Source: Rhodospirillales bacterium (GTDB lineage: Bacteria; Pseudomonadota; Alphaproteobacteria; Rhodospirillales; JANQFP01). Taken from it: a stretch of DNA of 37,533 nucleotides. The translations under genes and the position numbers were made by a program. The notes beneath the pieces were generated by a model. The model did not search any database and was not told the DNA's origin. It saw only the letters and a program-made list of their open reading frames with translations. Of the stretch, positions 7,694 through 15,792 are shown one piece after another (within the stretch, counting starts at the first letter, position 1; the number at the start of each line of letters is the position of its first letter). The stretch lies in contig JANQFP010000121.1 of NCBI GenBank assembly GCA_028277795.1, positions 1 through 37,533 of the forward strand. The letters are read 5' to 3'.

Positions 7694-8029
7694 CTAGGTT
7701 CCCTTGCCGGGATTGGGACTCAGGTGCTGGGCCTTGTCGGGCATGCCCTTCCACTCGTCGGCATCGGGCGGGGCGTCGATTTTGCGGGTGATGTTCGGCC
7801 ACTCCGAGGCGTACTTGGAATTGATCTCGAGCCACTGATCGAGTCCGGGCTCGGTGTCGGGAACGATGGCCTCGGCCGGGCACTCGGGCTCGCACACCCC
7901 GCAGTCGATGCATTCATCGGGGTGGATGACCAGGAAGTTCTCGCCTTCGTAGAAGCAGTCGACCGGACACACTTCGACGCAGTCCGTGTATTTGCATTTG
8001 ATGCAGTTTTCGATGACGACGTAGGTCAT
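7694..8029 (-). CDS. fdxA: Seven-iron ferredoxin FdxA
   Basis: The product is 111 residues. [17 protein letters not shown] begins the 3Fe-4S/4Fe-4S cluster domain; cysteines follow in [12 protein letters not shown] and in [17 protein letters not shown], the typical pattern of 7Fe bacterial ferredoxins. The C-terminal extension ([16 protein letters not shown]) is characteristic of alphaproteobacterial FdxA. It is a small cytosolic electron carrier; the partner enzymes cannot be read here. The start ATG at 8029 is preceded by CGGAGACAACC. It follows the TerB-like gene by 22 bases on the same strand and ends at an intrinsic terminator, suggesting a two-gene transcript. Confidence 0.95.
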   Translation of the reverse strand: MTYVVIENCIKCKYTDCVEVCPVDCFYEGENFLVIHPDECIDCGVCEPECPAEAIVPDTEPGLDQWLEINSKYASEWPNITRKIDAPPDADEWKGMPDKAQHLSPNPGKGT

Positions 8030-8051
8030 GGTTGTCTCCGTGATCGGGCAG

Positions 8052-8528
8052 TCAGTCTTGGGCCGCCGTCGCGGCCAGTCGGGCGAGGACCCTTTTGCGA
8101 GCGGCTCCGCTGTCGCGGTCGGGGACGTATAGCAGCCCCGCCACCTTGCGCACCAGACCGGCCTCGTAGTCGTGGAGCTGCCCGTCGGCGTAGGCCACTT
8201 CCCACAACATCTCGATCATGCGCACCTTGTCCTCGGGCCCGAAACGGTCCTTGATCACCCGGGTGAAGCCATAGAGCTCGCCGGCCTTTCCGACCGCCTC
8301 GGCGCCGGCCTCGATGAGCTCCTCGGCCTCGGCGGCGGACAGGGTAAAGCGGTCGCGCAGCAGCCCGGCGATGACCGCCCGCTCGGCGGCGTCGAAGTGC
8401 CCGTCCATCGAGGCCGATTCAACGAGCAGCGCGGCGGCGGCCAAATGCAACTCGTCGGCGCCCCGCTCCTGGTCCGCCGCCGCACCGTCGGCGCCGCCCT
8501 GGAGCAGGGCCTGAATCCGCTTGAACAT
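8052..8528 (-). CDS. TerB-family (tellurite-resistance-like) protein
   Basis: The product is about 158 residues, all helical. Two related repeats carry an acidic turn: [21 protein letters not shown] (about 35-55) and [20 protein letters not shown] (about 107-126). This duplicated D-x-x metal-binding pattern defines the TerB/DjlA-like fold. Despite the name, single TerB proteins in alphaproteobacteria are not tied to tellurite and have no settled role. The ATG at 8528 (MFKRIQALL) was chosen over a GTG five codons upstream. It is immediately upstream of fdxA on the same strand. Confidence 0.85.
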   Translation of the reverse strand: MFKRIQALLQGGADGAAADQERGADELHLAAAALLVESASMDGHFDAAERAVIAGLLRDRFTLSAAEAEELIEAGAEAVGKAGELYGFTRVIKDRFGPEDKVRMIEMLWEVAYADGQLHDYEAGLVRKVAGLLYVPDRDSGAARKRVLARLAATAAQD

Positions 8529-8646
8529 GGCATTGGGTAGCACACCCCCGTTTCAGGGGCAACCCCGCGGAAATTGTGGGTTCCCGGCCCTCCGATGCGG
8601 TGACGGACGGCTTGGCGCGGCGGTGCCGGCGCCCTAAATTGCACCC

Positions 8647-9318
8647 ATGCCCGGCGCCCGCGACGTCACCAACGACACCCTCGAGCCGGCCCCCGACCGC
8701 CGCCTGCGCGCGGCGGCCACGGCCCGCAACCGGCAGCCCATTCTGGACGTCCTCGCCCGAGTCCTGCCGCCGGCCGGGATCGTCCTGGAGGTAGGGTCGG
8801 GCACGGGCGAGCACGCCGCCTTTTTCGCTCCCCGGCTGCCGCACCTGACCTGGCAACCCAGCGACCCGGAGGCCGAGATGCGGGCGTCCATCGCCGCCTG
8901 GGCGCGGTCGGTGGCGGCATCCAACATCGCGGCCCCGCTGACGTTGGACGCGGCGGCCGCGACATGGCCCGTGGAGCGGGCCGACGCCGTGGTCTGCATC
9001 AACGTCATCCACATCGCGCCGTGGGCCGTGTGCGAAGGGCTGGTGGCGGGGGCCGCGGCGCTGCTGCCGGACGGCGGCGTCCTCGTCCTCTACGGCCCGT
9101 TCAAGCGGGACGGCCGCCATACGGCCCCCAGCAATGCGGCGTTCGACGAGTCCCTGCGCAGCCGCGACCCCGCCTGGGGCGTGCGCGACATGGGCGACGT
9201 CGCCGCCGCGGCAGCCGCCGTCGGCTTCGACCTGGCGGACGTCGTGCCCATGCCGGCCAACAACTTCTCGATCGTCTTCCGGCGACGACCGCGGGCGGCG
9301 GTCAGCGATCGGTCGTGA
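8647..9318 (+). CDS. DUF938 methyltransferase-like protein
   Basis: The product is 223 residues with the class I methyltransferase fold of the DUF938 family. ARNRQPILDVLARVLP leads into VLEVGSGTGEHAAFFAPRLP (motif I, about 47-60). WQPSDPE follows, then DAVVCINVIHIAPW and a C-terminal KRDGRHTAPSNAAFDESLRSRDPAWGVRD that is peculiar to this family. PANNFSIVFRR is the end strand. The substrate is unknown. Its last 17 bases overlap the end of the convergent IalB-family gene. Confidence 0.88.
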   Translation: MPGARDVTNDTLEPAPDRRLRAAATARNRQPILDVLARVLPPAGIVLEVGSGTGEHAAFFAPRLPHLTWQPSDPEAEMRASIAAWARSVAASNIAAPLTLDAAAATWPVERADAVVCINVIHIAPWAVCEGLVAGAAALLPDGGVLVLYGPFKRDGRHTAPSNAAFDESLRSRDPAWGVRDMGDVAAAAAAVGFDLADVVPMPANNFSIVFRRRPRAAVSDRS

Positions 9319-9823
9319 TGCCGTAGAGGCGCAGCTTGGCGCGGTACGACTCGAGCGCCTCGGCGAACCCCTCGAGGGTCAGGATCTCGTCCCGCGGCTG
9401 GCCATCCCCGCCGAACGAGCGCACGACGGCGCGGCCGCCGGCCCGCAGTTCCTGGATGATGGCGGCGGCCTCGGCACCGCTCCAGGTGACGGTGCCGATG
9501 CGGTCCGCCCGGGCCTGGTGCGGCGCCTGGCTGTCGATGCGGAGATAGACCGGATCCTCGGACGCGATCAGGCCGAGCACGTGCAGGGTGACGCTGAACG
9601 CACCGGGGGCCGGCTCGCCGACGGCGATGACGCTGCGCGAGGCGGCGAGCGCCGGCGGCGGCGCGCTGAGGGTGCAGGAGCGGCGCTCGCTGGGCTCGTC
9701 GCGGGCGCAGATGACCGACCACTCGCCGTAGGTGCGGAAGTAGATGACATAGGCGGCGCCCGCCGTGGCCGGCAACAGCACGGCCAGAGCCAGGGCGGCG
9801 GCGAATGCGGGCTTCCGCATCAT
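9302..9823 (-). CDS. Invasion-associated locus B (IalB) family protein
   Basis: The product is 173 residues. It has a Sec signal peptide (MMRKPAFAAALALAVLLPATAGAA) and then the IalB domain: FRTYGEWSVIC, RRSCTLSA with paired cysteines, and a C-terminal SYRAKLRLYG. Such proteins are periplasmic or surface proteins first named from Bartonella; in free-living alphaproteobacteria the role is unknown. The ATG at 9823 overlaps the expected stop of the upstream S4-domain gene as ATGA. In the sequence as given, that upstream gene is frameshifted and runs into this frame with no stop, so translation could also yield a 302-residue fusion. Confidence 0.82.
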   Translation of the reverse strand: MMRKPAFAAALALAVLLPATAGAAYVIYFRTYGEWSVICARDEPSERRSCTLSAPPPALAASRSVIAVGEPAPGAFSVTLHVLGLIASEDPVYLRIDSQAPHQARADRIGTVTWSGAEAAAIIQELRAGGRAVVRSFGGDGQPRDEILTLEGFAEALESYRAKLRLYGITTDR

Positions 9824-10210
9824 GCCTCGTTCCTCAGCCGGTCGAGGGCGCGGCGATCGGCCTTGGTGGGACGTCCTGCGCCCGGATCGCGCCGCCGGGA
9901 GGCCCTGCGGGGTCTCGGCGGCGGTGCGCGGTGTCGGCGGTTGCAGATCCTCGTAAAGGCCCTGGGCCTCGACCGCCGGCCCGCGCCGCTGGCCCAGGGC
10001 CAACACGCGGATCACGCGGATGTCGCGGCCCTTGGGAAAGGTCAGCACGTCCCCGGCGCGCACGGCCGCGTGCGCCTTCTTGACCAGGGTGCCGTTGACC
10101 CGCACCCGGCCGGCGGCGCACAGGCGGGCGGCCAGGGTGCGGCTTTTGAACAGGCGGGCATGCCACAGCCACTTGTCGATGCGCAGGCTGGGGGCGGGAG
10201 CATCGGTCAT
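9820..10210 (-). pseudogene. hslR: Hsp15-like S4 RNA-binding protein gene, single-base frameshift
   Basis: The start MTDAPAPSLRIDKWLWHARLFKSRTLAA and CAAGRVRVNGTLVKKAHAAVRAGD form a typical S4 RNA-binding domain of the Hsp15 (HslR) type, which in E. coli helps recycle stalled 50S subunits. After EDLQPP the frame changes. The family-typical basic tail GRPTKADRRALDRLRNEA followed by TGA is present at 9820-9875 but in another frame. The span is 391 bases, one more than a multiple of three, so one extra base lies near 9895-9915 (within a GGGCC run). The ATG at 10210 overlaps the helicase stop as ATGA. It may be a real mutation, a programmed shift or a sequencing error in GC-rich DNA. Confidence 0.78.
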
Positions 10211-12714
10211 GGCGCCGGCGTCAGCTCCCGCAGCTTGGCGAAGGGGGACTCGTCGTCGACGGCGGGCCGGCGACGGCGGCGGGCCGGCGCAGCGCGGCCC
10301 CGGCCGGCGGGCCGGAAGGTCACGGCATCGTCGCCGCCGTCCTTTCGGTAGCCCAGGACCGCCAGGATCTCCTCCATCTCGGCGGCCCCGCAGCCGGCCA
10401 GGTTGAGCAGATCCGGCCCGACCGAGAACGATCCGCCGCGGGCCAGGGCGAAGGCCCGCGCCGCCAGGCGCTCCAGGATGTCGATACGCACCGCCAGGCG
10501 CCCCGCCGGACGGAAGCCGACCGCCTGGTAGAACCCGGCCGGAATGTGGTCGGCGACGGGCACCGTGGTGCGGCCTGGCGGTGGCATGGGCGGCGGTGTC
10601 ACCCCCCGGTGCGCCGCCCACAGCACGCCGCACAGGGCCGCCGCCGCCGGCTTCAGCAGGGCCGGGAGGAACACGCTCTCGCGGCCCAGGCGCAGGCCGA
10701 GGTCGCGCAGCCGCCGGCGGTCGTCGCGGCCGAGGGCGGCGATCTGATCCGCCACCAGGCGCCGTGGCAGCGCGCCCAGGGCCTCGGTCACCTGGAAGGC
10801 GACGCCCCGCGCCGCCCCCGACAGGTCGGCCGCCGCCAGCCCCCGCAGCGGCGCCAGGCGGGCGGCCAGGTGGGCGTCGAGCCACGCGGCGAGGCGGCGG
10901 CCCAGGCGGCGGCGCTGGTCGGCCGTGAGCAGGCCGTCGTCCAGGGGCTCGATGCGCGGCCGCAAGGCGTCGGGCCCGGCGGCGAGCCGGGCCACCGCCT
11001 CGCCGCGCCACGTCAATCGGCCGTCGGCGGCCAGGGCCACGTGGTCGTCGCCGTCCCCTTCGAGGCGGCGCAGGCGGTGCGCCACTTCACCGGCCAGGGC
11101 CCGCTCGGCGGCGGCGGCAACGGCGCGTCCGGGAGCGTCGGACGCCGCCCTCCGGTCGGCAAGGAAGCGGAAGCCTTCCAGGTGCCCGACGAAATGGCCC
11201 TCCACATGGACCTCGCCGGTCACCGCCACGGCCGCGGACAGCCCTTGGCGGGTGCGCATGCGGTTGACCAGCAGCGCCGTGCGCCGGTCCACGAACCGTT
11301 GGGTCAGCCGTTCGTGGAGGGCGTCGGACAGGCGGTCCTCGACGGCGCGGGTGCGCTCCTGCCAGTGGCCGGCATCGGCCAGCCAGTCGCCCCGGTAGGA
11401 CACGTAGGTCCAGGTGCGGATGCCGGCGATGCGCTGGGCCAGGGTGTCGATGTCGCCGTCGGTGCGGTCGATGCGGGCCACGTGGCCGGCCACCCAGTCG
11501 GTGGGCAGGCGGCCGTCGGGCCCCGTCAGGTGCCGGTAGATGCGGGCCAGCAGGCGGGCGTGGCCGTCGGTCATGGTCTTGCCGAAATCGGGGATGCCGC
11601 ACACCTCCCACAGCAGCCGGAGCGGGTCGAGGGACGAGGCCAGGCGGGCGATGTCGGGGTCCTGGGACAGGACGGCCAGGGCTTGTTCGTCGTCGGCGTC
11701 GCGGACCCGCACCAGGCCGGCACGGTCGGGCGGCTGGGCGAGGCTGGCGACCAGCGCCGCCAGGGAGGTGAAGACGAGCTCCCGGTTGCGCCAGAAGACG
11801 AACCGCAGGGAGTCGAAACGGTGGCCCTCGATGCGGTCCACGGTGTCGGCCGTCAGCGGTCCCGCGTCGGCGGTGGTGCCGAAGGTGCCGTCGTTCATGT
11901 GGCGGCCGGCGCGGCCGGCGATCTGGGCCAGCTCCTGCGGCGCCAGGTCGCGCAGCACGTGGCCGTCGAACTTCCGCGTCGCGGCGAAGGCGACGTGGTC
12001 GATGTCCATGTTGAGGCCCATGCCGATGGCGTCCGTGGCCACCAGGGTGCCCACCTCGCCGGCTTGGTACATGGCCACCTGGGCGTTGCGGGTGCGCGGG
12101 CTGAGGGCGCCCAGGACCACCGCCGCGCCGCCCCGCTGGCGGCGCACCAGCTCGGCGATGGCGTAGACGTCGCCCGCGGAGAAGGCGACCACGGCGGTGC
12201 GCGGCGGCAGCCGCGTCGTCTTGCGCCCGCCGGCATAGCGGAGAGTCGAGAACCGCGGGCGCGAGACGAACTCCGCCTCGGGCACCAGGCGGCGCAGCAG
12301 CGGGCGGACGGTGACCGCGCCCATGAACATGGTCTCCCGCTCGCCGCGGGCGTGCAGCAGCCGGTCGGTGAAGACGTGGCCACGGTCCGTGTCGGCGCAC
12401 ATCTGGATCTCGTCGACGCCGAGGAACGCAACCCGCCGGGCCAACGGCATCGACTCGACGGTGCACAGGAAGTAGCGGGCGCCGGCGGGGATGATCTTCT
12501 CCTCGCCGGTGATCAGGGCCACCCGATGGCGGCCCTTGGCGGCCACGGCGCGGTCGTAGTTCTCGCGCGCCAGCAGGCGCAGGGGGAAGCCGATCATGCC
12601 GCTGTCGTGACCCAGCATGCGCTCCATGGCGAGGTGGGTCTTGCCCGTGTTGGTGGGCCCGAGAACGGCGACCACGCGGTGACCCGTGCGTCCGGCCGAG
12701 GTGTCGATCTGCAT
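10207..12714 (-). CDS. SUV3-like DExH RNA helicase
   Basis: The product is 835 residues. Walker A is AVLGPTNTGKTHLAMERML near the N-terminus. The DEAD-box equivalent is GVDEIQMCAD, motif III-like FMGAVT comes next, and the C-terminal RecA domain has LVATDAIGMGLNMDIDHV and QIAGRAGRH (motif VI). These are the signatures of the SUV3/MgpS branch of superfamily 2, which includes the mitochondrial degradosome helicase; alphaproteobacterial members are presumed RNA helicases. A long alpha-helical C-terminal region and an Arg/Ala-rich tail (about 800-825) follow. The ATG at 12714 (MQIDTSAG) sits 15 residues before Walker A; the frame continues further upstream but over the MarR promoter. It is coupled to the Hsp15-like gene, a second RNA-linked protein. 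Confidence 0.88.
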   Translation of the reverse strand: MQIDTSAGRTGHRVVAVLGPTNTGKTHLAMERMLGHDSGMIGFPLRLLARENYDRAVAAKGRHRVALITGEEKIIPAGARYFLCTVESMPLARRVAFLGVDEIQMCADTDRGHVFTDRLLHARGERETMFMGAVTVRPLLRRLVPEAEFVSRPRFSTLRYAGGRKTTRLPPRTAVVAFSAGDVYAIAELVRRQRGGAAVVLGALSPRTRNAQVAMYQAGEVGTLVATDAIGMGLNMDIDHVAFAATRKFDGHVLRDLAPQELAQIAGRAGRHMNDGTFGTTADAGPLTADTVDRIEGHRFDSLRFVFWRNRELVFTSLAALVASLAQPPDRAGLVRVRDADDEQALAVLSQDPDIARLASSLDPLRLLWEVCGIPDFGKTMTDGHARLLARIYRHLTGPDGRLPTDWVAGHVARIDRTDGDIDTLAQRIAGIRTWTYVSYRGDWLADAGHWQERTRAVEDRLSDALHERLTQRFVDRRTALLVNRMRTRQGLSAAVAVTGEVHVEGHFVGHLEGFRFLADRRAASDAPGRAVAAAAERALAGEVAHRLRRLEGDGDDHVALAADGRLTWRGEAVARLAAGPDALRPRIEPLDDGLLTADQRRRLGRRLAAWLDAHLAARLAPLRGLAAADLSGAARGVAFQVTEALGALPRRLVADQIAALGRDDRRRLRDLGLRLGRESVFLPALLKPAAAALCGVLWAAHRGVTPPPMPPPGRTTVPVADHIPAGFYQAVGFRPAGRLAVRIDILERLAARAFALARGGSFSVGPDLLNLAGCGAAEMEEILAVLGYRKDGGDDAVTFRPAGRGRAAPARRRRRPAVDDESPFAKLRELTPAP

Positions 12715-12824
12715 GGGGCGAGAATCGCGGTTCCCCGGGCCGAATGCAAGGGCTTGCCTCTTTACAATCCGGGGCCCACGCGCGAAAGTGGAAGTGGGGA
12801 TTTTCGGGGGCGGAGAGGTCATCC

Positions 12825-13394
12825 ATGGTCGAGAGGGGGGAGCTGTCGGCACGGCACATCGCGGCCGTGGTGGAGCGTCTCGGACGCCTGACACGGAGCC
12901 TTCAACAAAGCCACGGCATCAAACCGGCGCAATGGGAGGCGTTGCGCTACCTGGCCCGGGCCAACGACTTCTCGCGCAGCCCCGGCGCCCTGGCCGCCTT
13001 CCTCGGCTCGACCCGCGGAACCGTGTCCCAGACCCTGATCACCCTCGAGCGCAAGGGACTGATCGTTCGGCGGACCAACCCCCGGGACCGCCGCAGCACG
13101 TCCCTGGAACTGACCGCAGCCGGCCGCGAGCTGGTCGCCGCCGACCCGTTGACGGAACTGGAGGCGGCGGCCCGCGACCTGCCCGAGGCGGCGCGCGAGA
13201 CCCTGGCCGACGGCCTGATGGCGTTCATGCGCACGGTGCAGCGGCGCAACGACTTCCGCACCTTCGGCATCTGCCCCTCGTGCCGCTTCCTGGAGACCCG
13301 CGACGACGGCTACCGGTGCGGCCTCAGCGGCGAGGCGCTGGCGCCGGCCGACGCCAGCCTCATCTGCCACGTCCACGACCCGCGGGCCGCGTAA
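12825..13394 (+). CDS. MarR-family regulator with C-terminal cysteine cluster
   Basis: The product is 189 residues. The winged helix-turn-helix is clear: IKPAQWEALRYLARANDFSR, SPGALAAFLGSTRGTVSQTL (recognition helix), LERKGLIVRRTNPRDRRSTSLELTAAG (wing). Beyond the usual MarR end at about residue 140 there is an added segment with CPSC, RCGLSG and ICHVH. Four cysteines plus histidines suggest a bound metal or a redox switch; this is inference. The ATG at 12825 was chosen for GGAGAGG just upstream. It diverges from the SUV3-like helicase gene, so it may act on that promoter or on its own. Confidence 0.88.
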   Translation: MVERGELSARHIAAVVERLGRLTRSLQQSHGIKPAQWEALRYLARANDFSRSPGALAAFLGSTRGTVSQTLITLERKGLIVRRTNPRDRRSTSLELTAAGRELVAADPLTELEAAARDLPEAARETLADGLMAFMRTVQRRNDFRTFGICPSCRFLETRDDGYRCGLSGEALAPADASLICHVHDPRAA

Positions 13395-13403
13395 CCACCG
13401 GCA

Positions 13404-14075
13404 TTATTGCCTGTGCACCATGGGGACGAAGGCGACCGGCAGCAGTCCGGCCTTGCCCAGGGTTCCGTCGGGGCGCCTGACGCAGCGGTAGAGCATCTGG
13501 GTCTCGTGGACGCGGCCCACCGGCACCACCATTCGACCCCCCGGCCCGAGCTGCTCGACCAGGGCCTCGGGGATGCGGCGCGGAGCGGCGGTGACGATGA
13601 TGGCGTCGAAGGGCGCCTTCTCCGGCCACCCCTGGTAGCCGTCGCCGTCGCGCACCGAGACGGAGCCGTAGCCCAGGCGACGCAGGCGTTCGCGGGCGGC
13701 GTCGGCGAGTTCGGGCACCACCTCGACGGTGAACACCTTGCCCGCCACCTCGGCCAGCACCGCCGCCTGGTAGCCGGACCCGGCGCCGATCTCGAGGACC
13801 CGGTCGGTGGGCTTCAGGTCCAGCAGATCGGTCATCACGGCGACGATGTAGGGTTGCGAGATGGTCTGTCCGTAGCCGATGCACTGGGGACGGTTGACGT
13901 AGGCGTAGGGCGTGTCCTCGGGCAGCACGAAGGCATGGCGGGGAACCTTGGCCATGGCCTCCATGACCCGATCGGAGAAGCGGGCGCGGCCGGTCCACGA
14001 TCTGGTGTCGAGGGCTTCGGCCTCAATCTCCCGCAGCAGGCGGTCGTGGGCTCTTTCCAGGTCGGTCGGGTCCAT
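13404..14075 (-). CDS. pcm: Protein-L-isoaspartate O-methyltransferase
   Basis: The product is 223 residues, the family length. The N-terminal VPRHAFV, YAYVNRPQCIGYGQTISQP (substrate pocket) and motif I VLEIGAGSGYQAAVLAE are all present. Post-motif II FTVEVVPELA and DAIIVTAAPRRIPEALVEQLGPGGRMVVPVG complete the fold. Pcm methylates L-isoaspartyl residues in aged proteins so that they revert to aspartate. It converges with the MarR gene, 9 bases apart. The ATG at 14075 is the natural start. No linked surE or nlpD is seen. Confidence 0.95.
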   Translation of the reverse strand: MDPTDLERAHDRLLREIEAEALDTRSWTGRARFSDRVMEAMAKVPRHAFVLPEDTPYAYVNRPQCIGYGQTISQPYIVAVMTDLLDLKPTDRVLEIGAGSGYQAAVLAEVAGKVFTVEVVPELADAARERLRRLGYGSVSVRDGDGYQGWPEKAPFDAIIVTAAPRRIPEALVEQLGPGGRMVVPVGRVHETQMLYRCVRRPDGTLGKAGLLPVAFVPMVHRQ

Positions 14076-14314
14076 GAGGTGCTCCGCGTTGCCGCCGCCA
14101 TCTTAGGCAGGACCGCGGAGGTTGGACAGACCTACGGAATTTCCCCCGCAGGTTCGCACCGGTCGGACGCATTCCGGTGCGGCGCCGTTTGCCAGCCGGC
14201 CCGCCACGCGTTAAAACACCGGCGTTGGGGGGTCACTCCGGACCAGCGGCCGCCAAGGCGGCGGTCCCGGCGGGGCTTCCCAGTTACGCCCATCACCGAG
14301 AGGAGGACGGCGAA

Positions 14315-14905
14315 ATGACCCGTGCGGCGATCTTGGCGATCTGCCTCTGCCTGGCCGCAGCCACCGCCCGGGCGGCGGACAGCCAAGGCCAATACGCGGT
14401 GAAGGGACTCGGTCTCGCCTCGTGCCAGAGGTTCATCGAGGAGCGGGAGAAGCAGTCCAACGCGTATTTCGTCTTCGGCGGCTGGGTGCTGGGCTATCTG
14501 ACCGGCATCAACCGGTTCTCGGAGGAAACCTTCGAGGTGGCGCCATGGGAAGGCGACGATACCCTTCTCGCCTTCCTCGCTGGCCACTGCGGGCGCAATC
14601 CCGAGACCAAGTTCGCCGTCGCCGTCAACGAGATGGTTCGGGCCCTGATGCCGGCCCGGCTGACCGATGCCTCGCCCATGCACCTGCTCGGGACCGGCGA
14701 CCAACGGACCGCCATCTACAAGGACTCGCTGCGCCGGGTGCAAAGAAAGCTGGCCCAGTCCGGCCATTACCTGGGTGCCGCCGATGGCGAGTTCGGGCCC
14801 GAAACCCAGGCCGCCCTGGAGAAGTACCAGCAGGAACGGAACCTTCCGATCACCGGGGTGCCCGATCAGCGCACCTTGTACGACATCTTCCGGGTCCAGC
14901 GTTAG
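14315..14905 (+). CDS. Secreted peptidoglycan-binding domain protein
   Basis: The product is 196 residues. The signal peptide is MTRAAILAICLCLAAATARA (cleavage near residue 20). The central part has two cysteines (SCQRFIEE, GHCGRNPE) and a GYLTGINRF segment that I cannot place in a named family. The C-terminal 55 residues form a PG_binding_1 domain: RRVQRKLAQSGHYLGAADGEFGPETQAALEKYQQ. It probably acts in the periplasm on or near murein. AGGAGGA at 14301-14307 fixes the start. It is a single gene between pcm and the PHA locus. Confidence 0.82.
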   Translation: MTRAAILAICLCLAAATARAADSQGQYAVKGLGLASCQRFIEEREKQSNAYFVFGGWVLGYLTGINRFSEETFEVAPWEGDDTLLAFLAGHCGRNPETKFAVAVNEMVRALMPARLTDASPMHLLGTGDQRTAIYKDSLRRVQRKLAQSGHYLGAADGEFGPETQAALEKYQQERNLPITGVPDQRTLYDIFRVQR

Positions 14906-14955
14906 GTCCCCGGCACAGGCGTTCGATCGGCGGCCCGAATTTGGCCGCCACTATG

Positions 14956-14965
14956 CTGCACTGCA
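14956..14965. promoter_or_regulatory. Candidate PhaR-type operator 1
   Basis: CTGCACTGCA within ATGCTGCACTGCACAAT. It is one base short of the CTGC-N3-GCAG form known for PhaR repressors of Paracoccus and Rhodobacter. The same core recurs at 15079 and 23089. PhaR itself is not in the window. Confidence 0.55.
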
Positions 14966-15078
14966 CAATCTCTGTGCCGGTACGACTCGATGGGCGTCGG
15001 CCCCGACGCCCGCTGCAGGCTCGGTATGGTTGCCGTAAGGTAGAAACATTCTTGACTTCTCTGCGCCTGAGGGCGATG

Positions 15079-15089
15079 CTGCATTGCAG
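15079..15089. promoter_or_regulatory. Candidate PhaR-type operator 2
   Basis: CTGCATTGCAG matches CTGC-N3-GCAG exactly and lies in ATGCTGCATTGCAGA, 123 bases after site 1 and 237 bases before the hydratase start. PhaR repressors leave such sites when PHA or its precursors are present; application here is inference. Confidence 0.6.
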
Positions 15090-15325
15090 AAAAGCCGTCC
15101 GGCGGACTCCCTGATTGCTGGCGGCAGACCGTCGCGAGGCGGTGGCGATCGACGGCGGGTCACGGGCCCGCGGCGCGTCGACGCGGCCGTTGGGTACGCT
15201 GTTTTCGGCCGCGTCCCACCCCTCGGACGGGATGCGATCGGCGCCCTGCGGAAGGGCCGGGCGACGGCCGCAGCCACTGCCGGCCGCGGGAGTCGGCGGG
15301 ACTCTGAAAGCGAGGGCAAACTTCC

Positions 15326-15766
15326 ATGATTGACCGCAAGCACATCGGCAGGACGACGCCGCCGGAGACCTTCGACGTGGAGAAAGGACGTCTGCGGTTC
15401 TTCGCCAAGGCGATCGGCGAGACCGATCCCGTCTATACGGACGAGGAGGCCGCCAAAGCGGCCGGATACCGCTCGCTGCCGGCCCCGCCCACCTTCGGCT
15501 TCTGCCTGGAGATGGAGACCAACTCCCTGTGGGACAATCTGGAGGCCATGGGCGTGCCGGTGGGCAAGATCCTGCACGGCTCGCAGACCTTCACCTACCA
15601 CGAGGCCATCTGCGCCGGCGATCAGATCACCTTCGAGACCAAGGTCTCCGACATCACGGACAAGAAGGGCGGTGCGCTGGAGTTCATCACCGAGGACACG
15701 ACGGCCACGAACCAGAACGGCACTTTGGTCGCGGAGTTGCAACGCGTCATCGTGGTGCGCAACTAA
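15326..15766 (+). CDS. FAS1-like/MaoC N-terminal-type dehydratase subunit
   Basis: The product is 146 residues with the hot-dog fold of the MaoC_dehydrat_N family: GRTTPPETFDVEKGRLRFFAKAIGETDPVYTDEEAAKAAGYRS, then PAPPTFGF (the loop before the central helix), GKILHGSQTFTYHEAICAGD and ITFETKV. This half lacks the full D-x-x-x-x-H hydratase pair, which the next gene supplies. In mycobacterial HadA/HadB and many others, such halves form a heterodimeric (R)-specific hydratase. The two genes are 26 bases apart. In this locus the pair probably makes (R)-3-hydroxyacyl-CoA from enoyl-CoA for polymer synthesis. Only a weak ribosome site (CGAGGG) precedes the ATG. Confidence 0.8.
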   Translation: MIDRKHIGRTTPPETFDVEKGRLRFFAKAIGETDPVYTDEEAAKAAGYRSLPAPPTFGFCLEMETNSLWDNLEAMGVPVGKILHGSQTFTYHEAICAGDQITFETKVSDITDKKGGALEFITEDTTATNQNGTLVAELQRVIVVRN

Positions 15767-15792
15767 GAGGGTAGGAGGGAAGGAACGGAACC

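Larger units (their letters stand above)
14906..15325. other. Control region upstream of the PHA locus
   Basis: This 420-base gap carries no supported gene on either strand. It contains two copies of an 11-base CTGC-N3-GCA(G) motif (14956 and 15079) that resemble PhaR operators, in a stretch of lower GC. The remaining sequence (about 15115-15325) is a GC-rich leader to the first hydratase gene with only a weak ribosome site. Confidence 0.6.

Noticed and set aside
10546..12891. Plus-strand open frame of about 780 codons
   Set aside because: Antisense to the SUV3-like helicase, which has all its motifs; no domain on the plus strand.
14156..14180. Hairpin GCACCGG/CCGGTGC upstream of the peptidoglycan-binding gene
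   Set aside because: Seven base pairs with an 11-base loop and no T-run; not distinct enough from background in GC-rich DNA to call a terminator or operator.
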